Shown in pieces: positions 1-8,703 of a DNA stretch of 15,245 nt (position 1 is the first letter of the stretch; each line of letters starts with the position of its first letter). Position numbers and translations under genes: made by a program. Source of the DNA: Patescibacteria group bacterium UBA5194 (GTDB lineage Bacteria > Patescibacteriota > Gracilibacteria > BD1-5 > UBA6164); the NCBI GenBank assembly GCA_002412935.1, contig DHWA01000056.1, positions 1 to 15,245 of the forward strand, in the 5' to 3' direction. The notes under the pieces were generated by a model that worked only from the letters and a program-made list of their open reading frames with translations, did not search any database and was not told the DNA's origin.

Positions 1-294
1 TTCTATATCAAGGCTTCAAGTAGAATATGCAGAAGCATTTAAAGTTCATAAATTGATTGCTCATGTAGAAATTACCATATTTAAGGTTGGTAATACAGTT
101 GCTGTAACAATTATTCCACTTACTGTACCAGTTGCAACTCAAGGAATTGTATCATTCCACATAACAGTACTATCAAAAGAAGAAGTTCCAGAAACACTTC
201 AAGTACCAATTTGTGTTGCAGCATAAGTACTATTCATTGTTAATATTGTAATTGTTAAGATAGCAAGTATCTTATTTGTTTTTGTTTTTATCAT
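1..294 (-). CDS. Secreted protein, paralogue of the 419-1081 gene (C-terminal part outside window)
   Basis: The first 98 codons are visible, read leftwards from ATG at 294 with UGA as glycine. The protein begins MIKTKTNKILAILTITI, a basic N-terminus plus hydrophobic core, and has a likely signal peptidase site after NSTYA. The mature part is rich in Thr, Ser, Gly and Val. Apart from the signal peptide it is nearly the same as residues 25-98 of the protein at 419-1081, sharing the stretch LPTLNMVIST and a GTLNAS-YSTGSLDIE block, so the two arose by tandem duplication. The upstream sequence next to the ATG (AATTTTGTATGAT on the minus strand) is also shared. I do not recognise a named family. 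An exported, beta-rich cell-surface protein is an inference from composition. The C-terminus lies beyond base 1. Confidence 0.8.
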
Positions 295-359
295 ACAAAA
301 TTGTTAAAAAATAAATTTGTTTTTGTATTTGTAGATATATGTTATCATAATTTTTTTCA

Positions 360-399
360 AAAAACAAAAAAATACCCTAGACATATATCTAGGGTATTT
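360..399 (-). terminator. Intrinsic terminator of the 419-1081 gene
   Basis: A perfect 12-bp inverted repeat (370-381 with 388-399, core TACCCTAGA) encloses a 6-base loop. Read on the minus strand it begins 19 bases after the TAG stop and is followed by a run of seven T, then G and more T. This is the classic Rho-independent form and sits between the two paralogous genes, so it should isolate them from each other. Confidence 0.88.
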
Positions 400-418
400 T
401 ATAAATATATAATTTTAA

Positions 419-1081
419 CTAAAAGTTTCAAACAACAGTAAGTGTAACTGTGTCTTGGTAATCAGTTCCAGCGGGAGTTTGTTCATCTATTTTTGCAGAT
501 ACAGAAAATGTAACATCATTAACTCAACTAGAAGATTCAGGTTTATTTGTATTATAAAGAGTATGAGCAGTAATAGTATCATTTATTTCTGTACTTAAAT
601 TAGCTGTTTGACTAAATCAAGTTACAGAAGAATCGCTAGCAGCATTTAATGCAGAACTAAAAATATAACTTTCAGCTATTCAGTCAGTACTTGTATTATT
701 AATAGTAGATCAATTAGTTGCACTATTTAATCATCCAGCATTAGAAGTAGCAGATACTGTTACTCAATTACTAGCATTTGTACCAACTTCTATATCAAGA
801 CTTCAAGTAGAATAAGTAGAAGCATTTAAAGTTCCTAGATTAATAGCACCAGTAGAAATTACCATATTTAAAGTAGGTAATACATTTGCAGTAATTACTA
901 TTCCGCTTACAGAACCAGTTGCAATTCAAGGCATTGCATCATCCCATGTGACAGCACTATCAAAAGAAGAAGTTCAAAAAACACTTCAAGTACCAATTTG
1001 AGATGCAGCATAAGTACTATTTATAGTTAATGCAGCAAGAGCAAAAATTGCCAGTCCATTTTTTATTTTTGTTTTCATCAT
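419..1081 (-). CDS. Secreted surface protein, beta-rich, function unknown
   Basis: This 220-residue protein starts at a double ATG (1081 and 1078) and ends at TAG. The N-terminus MMKTKIKNGLAIFALAALT is a signal peptide with probable cleavage after NSTYA (about residue 25). The mature protein is almost free of Lys and Arg and is rich in Ser, Thr, Asn and Gly. It ends with FSVSAKIDEQTPAGTDYQDT and a final TLTVVGNF. A TPAG-x-Y-x-DTVTLTV ending is typical of immunoglobulin-like beta-sandwich surface and fimbrial proteins of several unrelated families, so a beta-sandwich surface protein is my inference; I cannot assign a family. Many glycines are UGA codons. It has its own promoter (1127-1155) and terminator (360-399), and its paralogue lies directly downstream on the same strand. 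The strong promoter and simple structure suggest an abundant envelope component. Confidence 0.85.
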
Positions 1082-1126
1082 ACAAAATTAGTTAAATAAT
1101 AAAATGTTTTTTGTAAATGTAAATAT

Positions 1127-1155
1127 ATTGTAATATACATATTTTTTATTGTCAA
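1127..1155 (-). promoter_or_regulatory. Sigma-70-type promoter for the secreted protein gene
   Basis: On the minus strand there is TTGACA (perfect -35, 1155-1150), a 17-base spacer and TACAAT (-10, 1132-1127). It lies 45 bases before the ATG at 1081. It is the best -35/-10 pair in the protein-coding part of the window. The paralogue at 1-294 has only a weaker TTGAAA (about 360-355) without an equally good -10. Confidence 0.8.
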
Positions 1156-1223
1156 GAAAATTAAGTGCTTTTTTATAAAAAACATTTTTAATAAAATAAT
1201 TTTTATTAATTTTTACTTTATTC

Positions 1224-1251
1224 TTGAAAAAAAGACAAAAATAATTAAAAT
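1224..1251 (+). promoter_or_regulatory. Probable gyrA promoter
   Basis: TTGAAA (1224-1229), a 16-base spacer and TAAAAT (1246-1251) stand 29 bases before the gyrA ATG. The predicted leader is very short and has no Shine-Dalgarno sequence. The region is AT-rich enough for chance matches, so confidence is moderate. It points away from the promoter at 1127-1155, making 1082-1280 a divergent intergenic region. Confidence 0.6.
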
Positions 1252-1280
1252 CAAACAAATTATTTTTTAAACAAATCTAA

Positions 1281-3869
1281 ATGGCTGAAAATAATAATGA
1301 TAATAACTCAAATGAAGATATTGAGTTACAAAATGAAGAAGAAAATCTAGATATAAATGAACAAGTAGAACTTCCTATAGATACTAGAGTTACATATGTA
1401 TGAGATGAATCTAGAGATATAAATGAAGAAATAGAAACAAGTTACCTAGATTATGCTATGAGTGTAATAGTTTCTCGTGCCTTACCTGATGTAAGAGATT
1501 GATTAAAACCAGTTCACAGAAGAATACTTTTTGCAATGCACGATTTATGACTTAGATCAACAGCAAAATATAGAAAATCAGCAGCAGTAGTCTGAGAAGT
1601 TTTGGCAAAATATCATCCACATGGTGATAGTTCTGTTTATGAAGCTATGGTTAGACTTGCTCAGGATTTTTCCATGAGATATCCACTAGTTGATGGACAA
1701 TGAAACTTTGGTTCAATGGATTGAGATAGTGCAGCGGCGATGAGGTATACTGAAGCAAAGATGACAAAATTGGCTGAGTATATGCTTAGTGATATAGAAA
1801 AAGAAACTGTAGATTTTAGAGATAATTATGATGCAACTCGTAAAGAACCAATTGTTTTACCTACTCGTATTCCAGAACTTTTGATGAACTGAGTTATGGG
1901 TATAGCTGTTGGTATGGCTACCAATATACCACCACATAATTTATGAGAATTAATAGAAGCTTTAGAATACTTATTAAAAGTTCCAGAAATTGAAGATGTA
2001 ACTGTTGAAGATTTAATGCAATTTATAAAATGACCAGATTTTCCAACAGGTTGAATTGTTTATGATAAAGATGCTCTACTTCAAGCTTATTCTACTTGAA
2101 GAGGTTCTGTTATAATTAGATGAGTTGCTTCTATAGAAGAAACTTCTAAATGAAGAAAATATATAAAAATTTCAGAGGTCCCATATGCTTTAAATAAATC
2201 TACTTTTATAGAAAAAATTGCAGATTTAGTAAAAGAAAAGAAAATTGAATGAATTAGTGATATTAGAGATGAATCATCTAATAAAGATTGAGTAAGGGTA
2301 ATTATTGAATTAAAAAGAGATAGTTTTCCAAAAAAAGTATTAAATCTACTTTATAAATTAACATCACTTCAAACAAGTTTTGGTTATAATATGATTTCTC
2401 TATGAGAAAGATGAAAACAACCTAAATTATATAATTTAAAAGAGATTTTACTTGATTTTCTTGACCATAGAAAAGAAGTAATAACAAGAAGAACAATTTA
2501 TGAATTAAGAATTGCAGAAGCAAGAGCTCATATACTTGAATGACTTAAAAAAGCACTTGATCATATAGATGAGATAATTAAAACTATTAAACAATCTCAA
2601 ACTAAAGATGAAGCAAGGATTAATTTGATGGCACAATTTAGTTTTAGTGAATTACAAGCAAATGCAATTTTGGAAATGCAATTATCTAAACTGGCTTGAC
2701 TTGAAAGAAAAAAAATAGAAGATGAATTAAATGAAAAAATGATTTTGATAATAGATTTGAAGGATATTTTATCAAAACCAGAAAGAATTGTAACTTTAAT
2801 TATAGAAGAATTAGATTATATAAAAGAGACTTTTGCTGATACAAGAAGAACTAGAGTAAATCCTTGAAAAGTTGGGGAATTTAATGCTAAGGATACAATC
2901 CCTAATGAGGAGATTGTAGTCGTATTATCAAAAAATAATTATATAAAGAGAATAAAAGCAAGTTCATTTAGATTACAAAGAAGATGAGGTAAATGAATAA
3001 CTACTGCAACAAAAGAAGATGATGAGATTCAAACAATAGTTCCTACAAATAATCATAATGATTTACTTTTCTTTACAACTAAAGGTAGAGTATTTACACT
3101 TCCAGCTTATGAAATACCGGAAACTCAAAGAACAGCAAAATGACAACCAATAATTAATTTATTGTCTTTACAAAAAGATGAAACAGTTGCTGCAATTTTA
3201 GATATAACTGAAGAAAAAAATAAATATCTTTTCTTTGTTTCAAGTGCTTGAACAGTTAAAAAACTTGATATGAAAGAAGTAAAAAATATAAGAACTAGTT
3301 GATTAATAGTTTTGAAAATTAAAGAGTGAGAAGATCTAGTTTGGGTAAAAACTACTTCATGAGATGATAATATACTTATAGCAACTCGTTTATGAAAAGC
3401 TATACAATTTTCTGAAGGAGATGTAAGACCTATGGGAAGAGCAGCAGCTTGAGTAAGATGAATTAGAATAAAATGAGAGGATGAGGTAATAGAAGTAACA
3501 ATAGTTTCAAAAGATGCTAAGTACTTATTTATCGTTACTGAAAATGGTATGTGAAAAATCTCTGATTTAGAATGATATAGAAGTCAATGAAGAGGATGAA
3601 GTTGAGTAAAAGCTATGAATGTAACACCAAAAACAGGTAAATTAATAAGTGCTGCAGTTTTGAGTCAAGAAGAATTAAAAGAATCATCAGTACTACTTAT
3701 GAGTAAAGATTGACAAACAATTAAGTTAGCATTATCTTCTGTTAGAGTAACTTGAAGAGTAACTCAATGAGTAATTTTAACAAAAATCAAATGAAATGAT
3801 GATATACTTGTATCTGCTAAAGTTGTAAGAAGTACTTGAGATGAGGAGGAAGAGGTAGAGGTTGTTTAA
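1281..3869 (+). CDS. gyrA: DNA gyrase subunit A
   Basis: This 862-residue protein is the breakage-reunion subunit of DNA gyrase, which with GyrB introduces negative supercoils in an ATP-dependent way. An acidic, Asn-rich N-terminal extension of roughly 35 residues precedes the conserved SYLDYAMSVI block. The quinolone region reads HPHGDSSVYEAM, and the catalytic tyrosine is Y156 in AAMRYTEAKM. The C-terminal beta-pinwheel carries the GyrA box QRRGGKG at 566-572, which separates gyrase from topoisomerase IV (ParC); two of its glycines are UGA. Length matches the family. In the quinolone region the residue equivalent to E. coli Asp87 is Glu, as in many Gram-positives, so it is not evidence of resistance. 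The start was chosen because ATG 1281 follows a promoter and no longer frame is plausible. gyrB is not in the window. The C-terminal tail is acidic (DEEEEVEVV). Confidence 0.97.
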
Positions 3870-3892
3870 ATATAAAAAATGTTTTCTTTTTT

Positions 3893-3928
3893 GTCATCCT
3901 CGTGCTTGACACGGGGATCTACCTTATA
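3893..3928 (+). repeat. Small palindromic repeat, copy 1
   Basis: GTCATCC...GGATCT with a 9-bp stem (3896-3904 with 3910-3918, one G-T pair) and loop CTTGA, followed by CCTTATATT. The same layout (GTCAT-CC, CTTGA loop, GG-ATCT, CCTTATATT) recurs at 5443. It is much richer in GC than its surroundings. It begins 24 bases after the gyrA stop. There is no T-run after the stem, so it is not a textbook terminator in this direction. Confidence 0.75.
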
Positions 3929-3981
3929 TTAAAAACGACGATAATTGTAAATAAATAGTTTAAGTTATAAAAATCTAGAAC

Positions 3982-4016
3982 AATATAATGAAGATTCCCT
4001 TCTTCAAGGGAATGAC
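3982..4016 (-). repeat. Small palindromic repeat, copy 2 (inverted)
   Basis: Read on the minus strand it gives GTCATTCCCTTGAAGAAGGG then AATCTTCATTATATT, the same element as copies 1 and 3 in the opposite direction. The stem is 8 bp (3994-4001 with 4006-4013). It faces copy 1, so 3893-4016 has the form of a roughly 124-base unit with inverted ends GTCAT...ATGAC. It lies 34 bases before the ATG of the 4050 gene. Confidence 0.7.
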
Positions 4017-4049
4017 AAAACTAAAAAATTACATTTTAATTACTATTCT

Positions 4050-5417
4050 ATGGATGAAAAAGAAATTACAATTAGAGATTGATTTTGGGAAGAAATAGAA
4101 AACTCAGATAAGAAATATGTGCATATAATAATGATAGCTACAAAACCAGATATAATTAAACAAGCTCCTATTTATAATGAGTTAAAAAATAGATGAGAAT
4201 TGGTTGTACTTATTCACACTGGACAACATTATGATTATAATTTGAGTGAATGAGTTTTAAATGAGTTTGAGATGATAGTTGATATCAATTTAAATATATT
4301 TTGACCAATTCATAAAAAATATTCTCTTATAATAGAAAGATTTTGAAATATACTTGTAGAATTATCAAGTCATAAAAAAATCCCAGTTCCTTATGTTCAC
4401 TGAGATACTTTGACGGCAACTACAGCTGATAAAGCAGCATTTTTAAATAAATTTGCAGTAGTTCATGTAGAAGCTTGAATTAGAACTTACACTCCAAATA
4501 AACATTTTTTTAAATCACTTTTTATTAATTTTGAGAAGTGAAAATTTGATTTTGATAAATATCGTGAAGATTTGATGGATTTTTCTATTTATGAACTTGG
4601 TAGTATAGAACCATACCCAGAACAATTTGACACAAGATGAATTGAAGCAAGTACCGGTTATTTTGCAGCACCAGTAGAATTGTATAGAAATACTCTAATT
4701 AGAGAGTGATTTCCAAGAGAAAATATAGAAGTAGTAGGAAATACAGTTTCTGATGCTATTAAGATATCAAAAACTAAAATCAAAACTTCAAAAGCTTTTG
4801 AGATTTACCCAAATATGAAATGAAAACCGTTTATATTTGTTACAATTCATAGAAGAGAAAATTGTGAAACAAAAGAAAGATTTTTGGCAATATTTTATGC
4901 AATAAAAAAACTAGTTGAAAAATGAGTCTATGTATGTTTTCTATGATTGTATGCATCTGAATTTGCAATAGATAATTATTGACTTAGAGAAGAAATAGAA
5001 GAATTAAAGAAAAAATATAAAGACAATTTTGCATATGGACCAGCTTTGGCTCATCATCATGAAGTTATAGATATGATTTCTAAAGCTTGAGCTGTAGTAA
5101 CTGATAGTGGAAGTATGCAAGAGGAAGCCAATATAGTATGAGTTCCTTGTGTAACTGTGAGATTTGGTTCAGATAGAACAGAAACTATTCTTGCTGGAAC
5201 CAATGTAATTGCTCCACCAGTTAATTCAAATTTGATAGCAAAAATTATTAAATCAAGTATCGATAATAAAAAGATGAGATGAGAGAATATCTATTGAGAA
5301 AATGTTTCTAAAAAAATAATTGATTGAGTAATAGAAAAACTTAAAAGAAATTGAAAACTTTTCAGATTAGATCATGAGAGGTTGGAGCTTGAAGAGTTTT
5401 TTAATTGTAAGATTTAG
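4050..5417 (+). CDS. wecB: UDP-N-acetylglucosamine 2-epimerase, WecB family
   Basis: This 455-residue cytosolic enzyme should interconvert UDP-GlcNAc and UDP-ManNAc, giving precursors for surface polysaccharide. Recognisable blocks in order: a Rossmann start IATKPDIIKQAPI, HTGQHYD, VPYVHGDT, HVEAGIRT (139-146), VVGNTVSDA, the substrate-binding HRREN (267-271) and VTDSGSMQEEA (Asp352 to Ala360), then GVPCVTVR with RTET. It is longer than the usual 360-390 residues: between HVEAGIRT and PEQFDTRG (190 onward) there are about 44 residues where most relatives have about nine, and there is an N-terminal extension of about 20 residues. The family's usual PEE-x-NR is replaced here by PEQFDTR, so substrate range could differ. 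It stands alone between two repeat regions with no other sugar gene in view. A weak promoter (TTGTAA, 15-base spacer, TATAAA at 3945-3971) may serve it. Confidence 0.88.
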
Positions 5418-5442
5418 ATTGGATAAAAAAAGATTTAGATAT

Positions 5443-5477
5443 GTCATTCCGGACTTGATCCGGAATCTTCCTTATAT
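5443..5477 (+). repeat. Small palindromic repeat, copy 3
   Basis: GTCATTCCGGACTTGATCCGG then AATCTTCCTTATATT. It has a perfect 8-bp stem (5446-5453 with 5459-5466) around the same CTTGA loop as copy 1, and the same CCTTATATT tail. It begins 26 bases after the TAG of the epimerase gene. Stem bases differ from copy 1 but stay paired, so structure is conserved rather than sequence. Confidence 0.75.
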
Positions 5478-5531
5478 TGTACTATATTGTTATAATGAAA
5501 TATATTTAATAATAAAATAATCTGTATTTAT

Positions 5532-5559
5532 TTGAAAAATCAACTTTTGTGTATATAAT
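5532..5559 (+). promoter_or_regulatory. Promoter for the 5608-8588 gene group
   Basis: TTGAAA (5532-5537), a 16-base spacer and a perfect TATAAT (5554-5559), 49 bases before the first ATG of the group. It is the only good promoter seen between 5418 and 6861, which supports transcribing the three downstream genes together. Confidence 0.65.
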
Positions 5560-5607
5560 ATAGAATATTATAAAAGAATCTTGAAATATTATCTAATTAT
5601 TAAATAT

Positions 5608-6237
5608 ATGGATAAAAAAAAGAAATATTATATTACCAGTCTTGTATAATTAGTTGTAGTTTTTTTAATTTTTGTGATTTGATTTAAAATTTATGATTGA
5701 ATTATTGAACAAAGATATGATGAAGAAAGAGATGCTACTATAAAACAAGAATCACAAAATATAATAAAAAAATTAGATGAATTTCAAAAGATTATAAATG
5801 ATAATTTAGAACTATCAAATATTAACATTAGTTGATTCTATTTTTCTCCAACTATTAAATTAGAAGTTAAAAATATTTGAAATAAAGATATAGATTGAAT
5901 AAATTTTTCATTTATGATGGAGGATAATTTTTGAAAAAAAATTAGTAATTATTGAGATAAATTTGAACAAAAAGTTTATACTATACAAAAAACTATTTTA
6001 ATTTGAAATAAATATTTATGAGAATTTAAAACAGAAGGATTACAAATAGGATTTGATATGATTCCAGAAAATACAAAAATTAATATAAAATGAATAGAAA
6101 TATATGATATACATTTTGTAGATTGAACAATATTTAATAGAGATCAAATTACTAGCGAGGCATGACTTTATAGTTGAGAACATTATTATGAAGTATATGA
6201 AAAAAAAGTTATACTTAATAATAATGATTTAAAATAA
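5608..6237 (+). pseudogene. Membrane-anchored protein with an in-frame TAA at codon 14
   Basis: From ATG 5608 the frame reads MDKKKKYYITSLV, then TAA (5647-5649), then continues LVVVFLIFVIGFKIYDG and on without a break to TAA 6235-6237 (209 codons in all). The stop lies in the middle of what would be one uncleaved N-terminal membrane anchor following a lysine-rich start. The outer part, about residues 30-208, is charged, with a stretch IKLEVKNIGNKDIDG that recalls FxLYD-type beta domains; this is only a resemblance and I cannot name a function. Possible readings are a recent nonsense mutation, a sequencing error, or initiation downstream at the GTG within FVIGFK, which would damage the anchor. 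The rest shows no decay and ends five bases before the next gene, so it looks recently active. The promoter at 5532-5559 precedes it. Confidence 0.65.
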
Positions 6238-6242
6238 ATATT

Positions 6243-6830
6243 ATGATAAATGATTTATCAAAGTTAATTAAAAATAAATATTTGTATGGTAGTTTAATCT
6301 ATTCATTAGAACAATTTTTTATTAACGATGACTTATTGTTGTCTTGAAAAAATGATGAAAACTCAGTTTATGAGGTTGCAATTAGCTGTAAAATATGAAC
6401 ATATATTTATTCAGCATTATTAGATAGTTGATTTTTTAAAGATGAGCAATATAAAGAATTTAATATAGATATGGAATATAATAAGATGTGAATGAAAAAA
6501 ATTGATAAAGAAATTCCTTGAATTTGAAAATTATGTGGAAATTCTACTAATAAGATAAGACCAGATATTGTAATACATAAAAGATTATTATGATGATCAA
6601 ATAATAATCTTGTTATTTTTGAAATAAAAAAGAAAAATTTAAATTCTTGTGACAGAAAAAAATTAGAAGAATTAACTAAATCATCTAATGAGAAATTTTG
6701 ATATCAATACTGAATTTGATTAAGTAATTTTAATAAAAAGAATGAAAGTGTAGATATAGATTTATGTATAAACTGAAAATTTTACGAGAAAGGATTTATT
6801 TATAAAGCATTAGAAATAACTTATAAGTAA
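6243..6830 (+). CDS. PD-(D/E)XK nuclease-like protein
   Basis: This 195-residue protein starts five bases after the preceding gene. The centre contains RPDIVIHKR followed by NNLVIFEIKKKN: Pro107-Asp108, then Glu127-x-Lys129. That spacing, with a hydrophobic strand on each side, is the catalytic core of the PD-(D/E)XK nuclease fold. The N-terminal half (LSKLIKNKYLYGSLIYSLEQFF) looks helical and is not recognised. No methyltransferase or other restriction partner is adjacent, so a restriction role is not supported; such stand-alone proteins are usually uncharacterised. No signal peptide is visible. Lower glycine content and many Lys, Asn and Ile residues fit the local AT bias. Co-transcription with the membrane-anchored gene before it and the exporter after it is likely from spacing. 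The fold assignment is reasonable; activity and target are unknown. Confidence 0.6.
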
Positions 6831-6860
6831 TATATATGTAATTAAAAATTCTTTGTATTT

Positions 6861-8588
6861 ATGTCATTCAGCCAAACAACAAAAAAATTCTTTGAACCAG
6901 TTAGATTAATGCCAAAAATTCACCTTCAAAATATGTTTGAGGGTTTTTATGCATTTGTTTATAGTGTTTTTTCTCTTGAAATACTTAAACTTATATTGAA
7001 ATCAATTGAATTTAAAGAGACTGAAAAATTTTGGAATTTAATTTATATATATTTTATTATTACTTTATTGTTTTCAGGGGGTAGATTTTTAATGTATAAA
7101 TGGTGATGGACTCAAATTATGTTTGAATGATGTAAAGTTTATTATGAAAAATACTTAAATAAGTATATACAAGCTGAATGAAATGATGTAGAGAAAATTT
7201 GAACTGGTAGGTTTGTATCTATTCTTAGATCTTGATTACATGTTTGGTTTGATATGTTATTTGAATTATGACAAAAATGATTATATGGATTCTTATTCTT
7301 ATTTTACGCTCTTTATACGATTTTTACTATAAATATAGTATGATGATTAATCAGTATTTTATTAATATTTATTTGATGAATAATTTCATATTATGCAAAT
7401 GTATACATGAAAGAAAAAAGGTTATTGAGAAGAATAGCAGAAAGAGAAGCTGATCATCAGTCAGTTATTGCTTTGATGTCAAAAAATGAATTAATGCAAA
7501 ATAATTCTCTAAAAATAATTTTATCAAAGATTATAGATAACTATGAGATGTCAAAAGTATATCAATATCCAGTAAATATATGATTTACTGTAGTTGATGA
7601 ATTACCTAGAGTACTTTTCTTATTTATTCGTATTTGAGTTTATATATTTTTGTTTAATCTTATTTTAAAAACTAATTCTTCTTTTTCAGATCTTGCGATT
7701 TTTATAACAATTATTTCTATGACAGAATTATCTATGAATAATTTTTTAGATATTGTTAGAATGATTATGAGAGAATTTGCCTCAGTTCAACTTCTTTGGG
7801 ATACTTTTGAAAATCTTACTCCAATAAAATGATTTGATACTTGAAATGATTATAAAACAAAAACTGATAAGATAATAATAAAAAATATAACTTATGGTTA
7901 TACAGATAAAAAAATATTTGATAAATTTTCACTTGAAATTAATTGATTACAAAAAACAGCTTTAGTTTGAGTTTCTGGTTGATGAAAAACAACTTTGATG
8001 AAAATTATAGCTTGATACTTGAGACCAAAGTCATGAATAGTAGATATATTTTGAAATGATTTGAAAAAAACTTCACTAAAATCTTATTTTGCAAATATAG
8101 GATATCTAACTCAAGAACCTTCTGTTTTTGATGGAAGTATTAGAGAAAATTTACAAGCAAGTGTGAGTGGAGAAACTAATGAGGAAGAAATGATAAAAGC
8201 TCTAAAAGATGCAGAATGTGAATTTGTATTTGAATTTGAAAAATGAATTGATACAGAAATCTGAGAAAAGTGAATCAGACTTTCCTGAGGTCAAAGACAG
8301 AGACTAGCAATTGCAAAAGTATTTATCAAAAATCCAGAGATTATATTACTTGATGAACCTACTTCAGCACTAGATAGTTTTTCAGAGGAAAAAATCACAA
8401 AAGCTATGCACAGGCTTTTTAAATGAAGAACAGTTATAGTTATAGCTCACAGACTTCAAACAGTAAAAGAAGCAGATGATATAATTTTGATAGAAGATTG
8501 AAAAATAGTTGAAAGATGAACTCATAGGGAACTTGTTGCAAAAAAATGAATTTATAAAAATATGCTTGATTTACAAAGTGGGTTTTAG
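6861..8588 (+). CDS. ABC exporter half-transporter (fused membrane and ATPase domains)
   Basis: This 575-residue protein has an N-terminal six-helix-type membrane domain (about 1-320, with hydrophobic clusters near 55-80, 140-165, 165-190 and 250-300) joined to one ATPase domain. Nucleotide-binding motifs are all present: A-loop tyrosine in ITYGYTDKKIF, Walker A GVSGGGKTT (370-378), Q-loop in GYLTQEPSVFDGSIREN, signature LSGGQRQR (474-481), Walker B ILLDEP (495-500) and H-loop His530 in IAHRL. Four of the motif glycines are UGA. This arrangement is that of MsbA/multidrug-type exporters, which act as dimers to move lipids, peptides or drugs outward. The substrate cannot be read from the sequence. 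It has no peptidase C39 domain at the N-terminus. It lies 30 bases after the nuclease-like gene and has no good promoter of its own, so it is probably the last gene of that transcript. Confidence 0.93.
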
Positions 8589-8644
8589 AGTATTGCTTAG
8601 TATTGTTATTGTGGGGATATAGTATAAAAAAAAACAATTTTTAC

Positions 8645-8672
8645 TTGCATTTTTAAATTAAAAGTATATAAT
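8645..8672 (+). promoter_or_regulatory. Promoter for the BRO-N gene
   Basis: TTGCAT (8645-8650), a 16-base spacer and a perfect TATAAT (8667-8672), 31 bases before ATG 8704. It starts a new transcription unit after the exporter gene. Confidence 0.65.
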
Positions 8673-8703
8673 AAGTATATATTTAATTTAAATCAAAAAC
8701 ATT

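Noticed and set aside
3893..5477. CRISPR array formed by the three hairpin repeats
   Set aside because: Copies differ in sequence and orientation, are not evenly spaced and lie around different genes; no cas genes are present.
8440..8637. Minus-strand frame of 65 codons over the end of the exporter gene
   Set aside because: It is antisense to the conserved H-loop region, has low-complexity composition and no support of its own.
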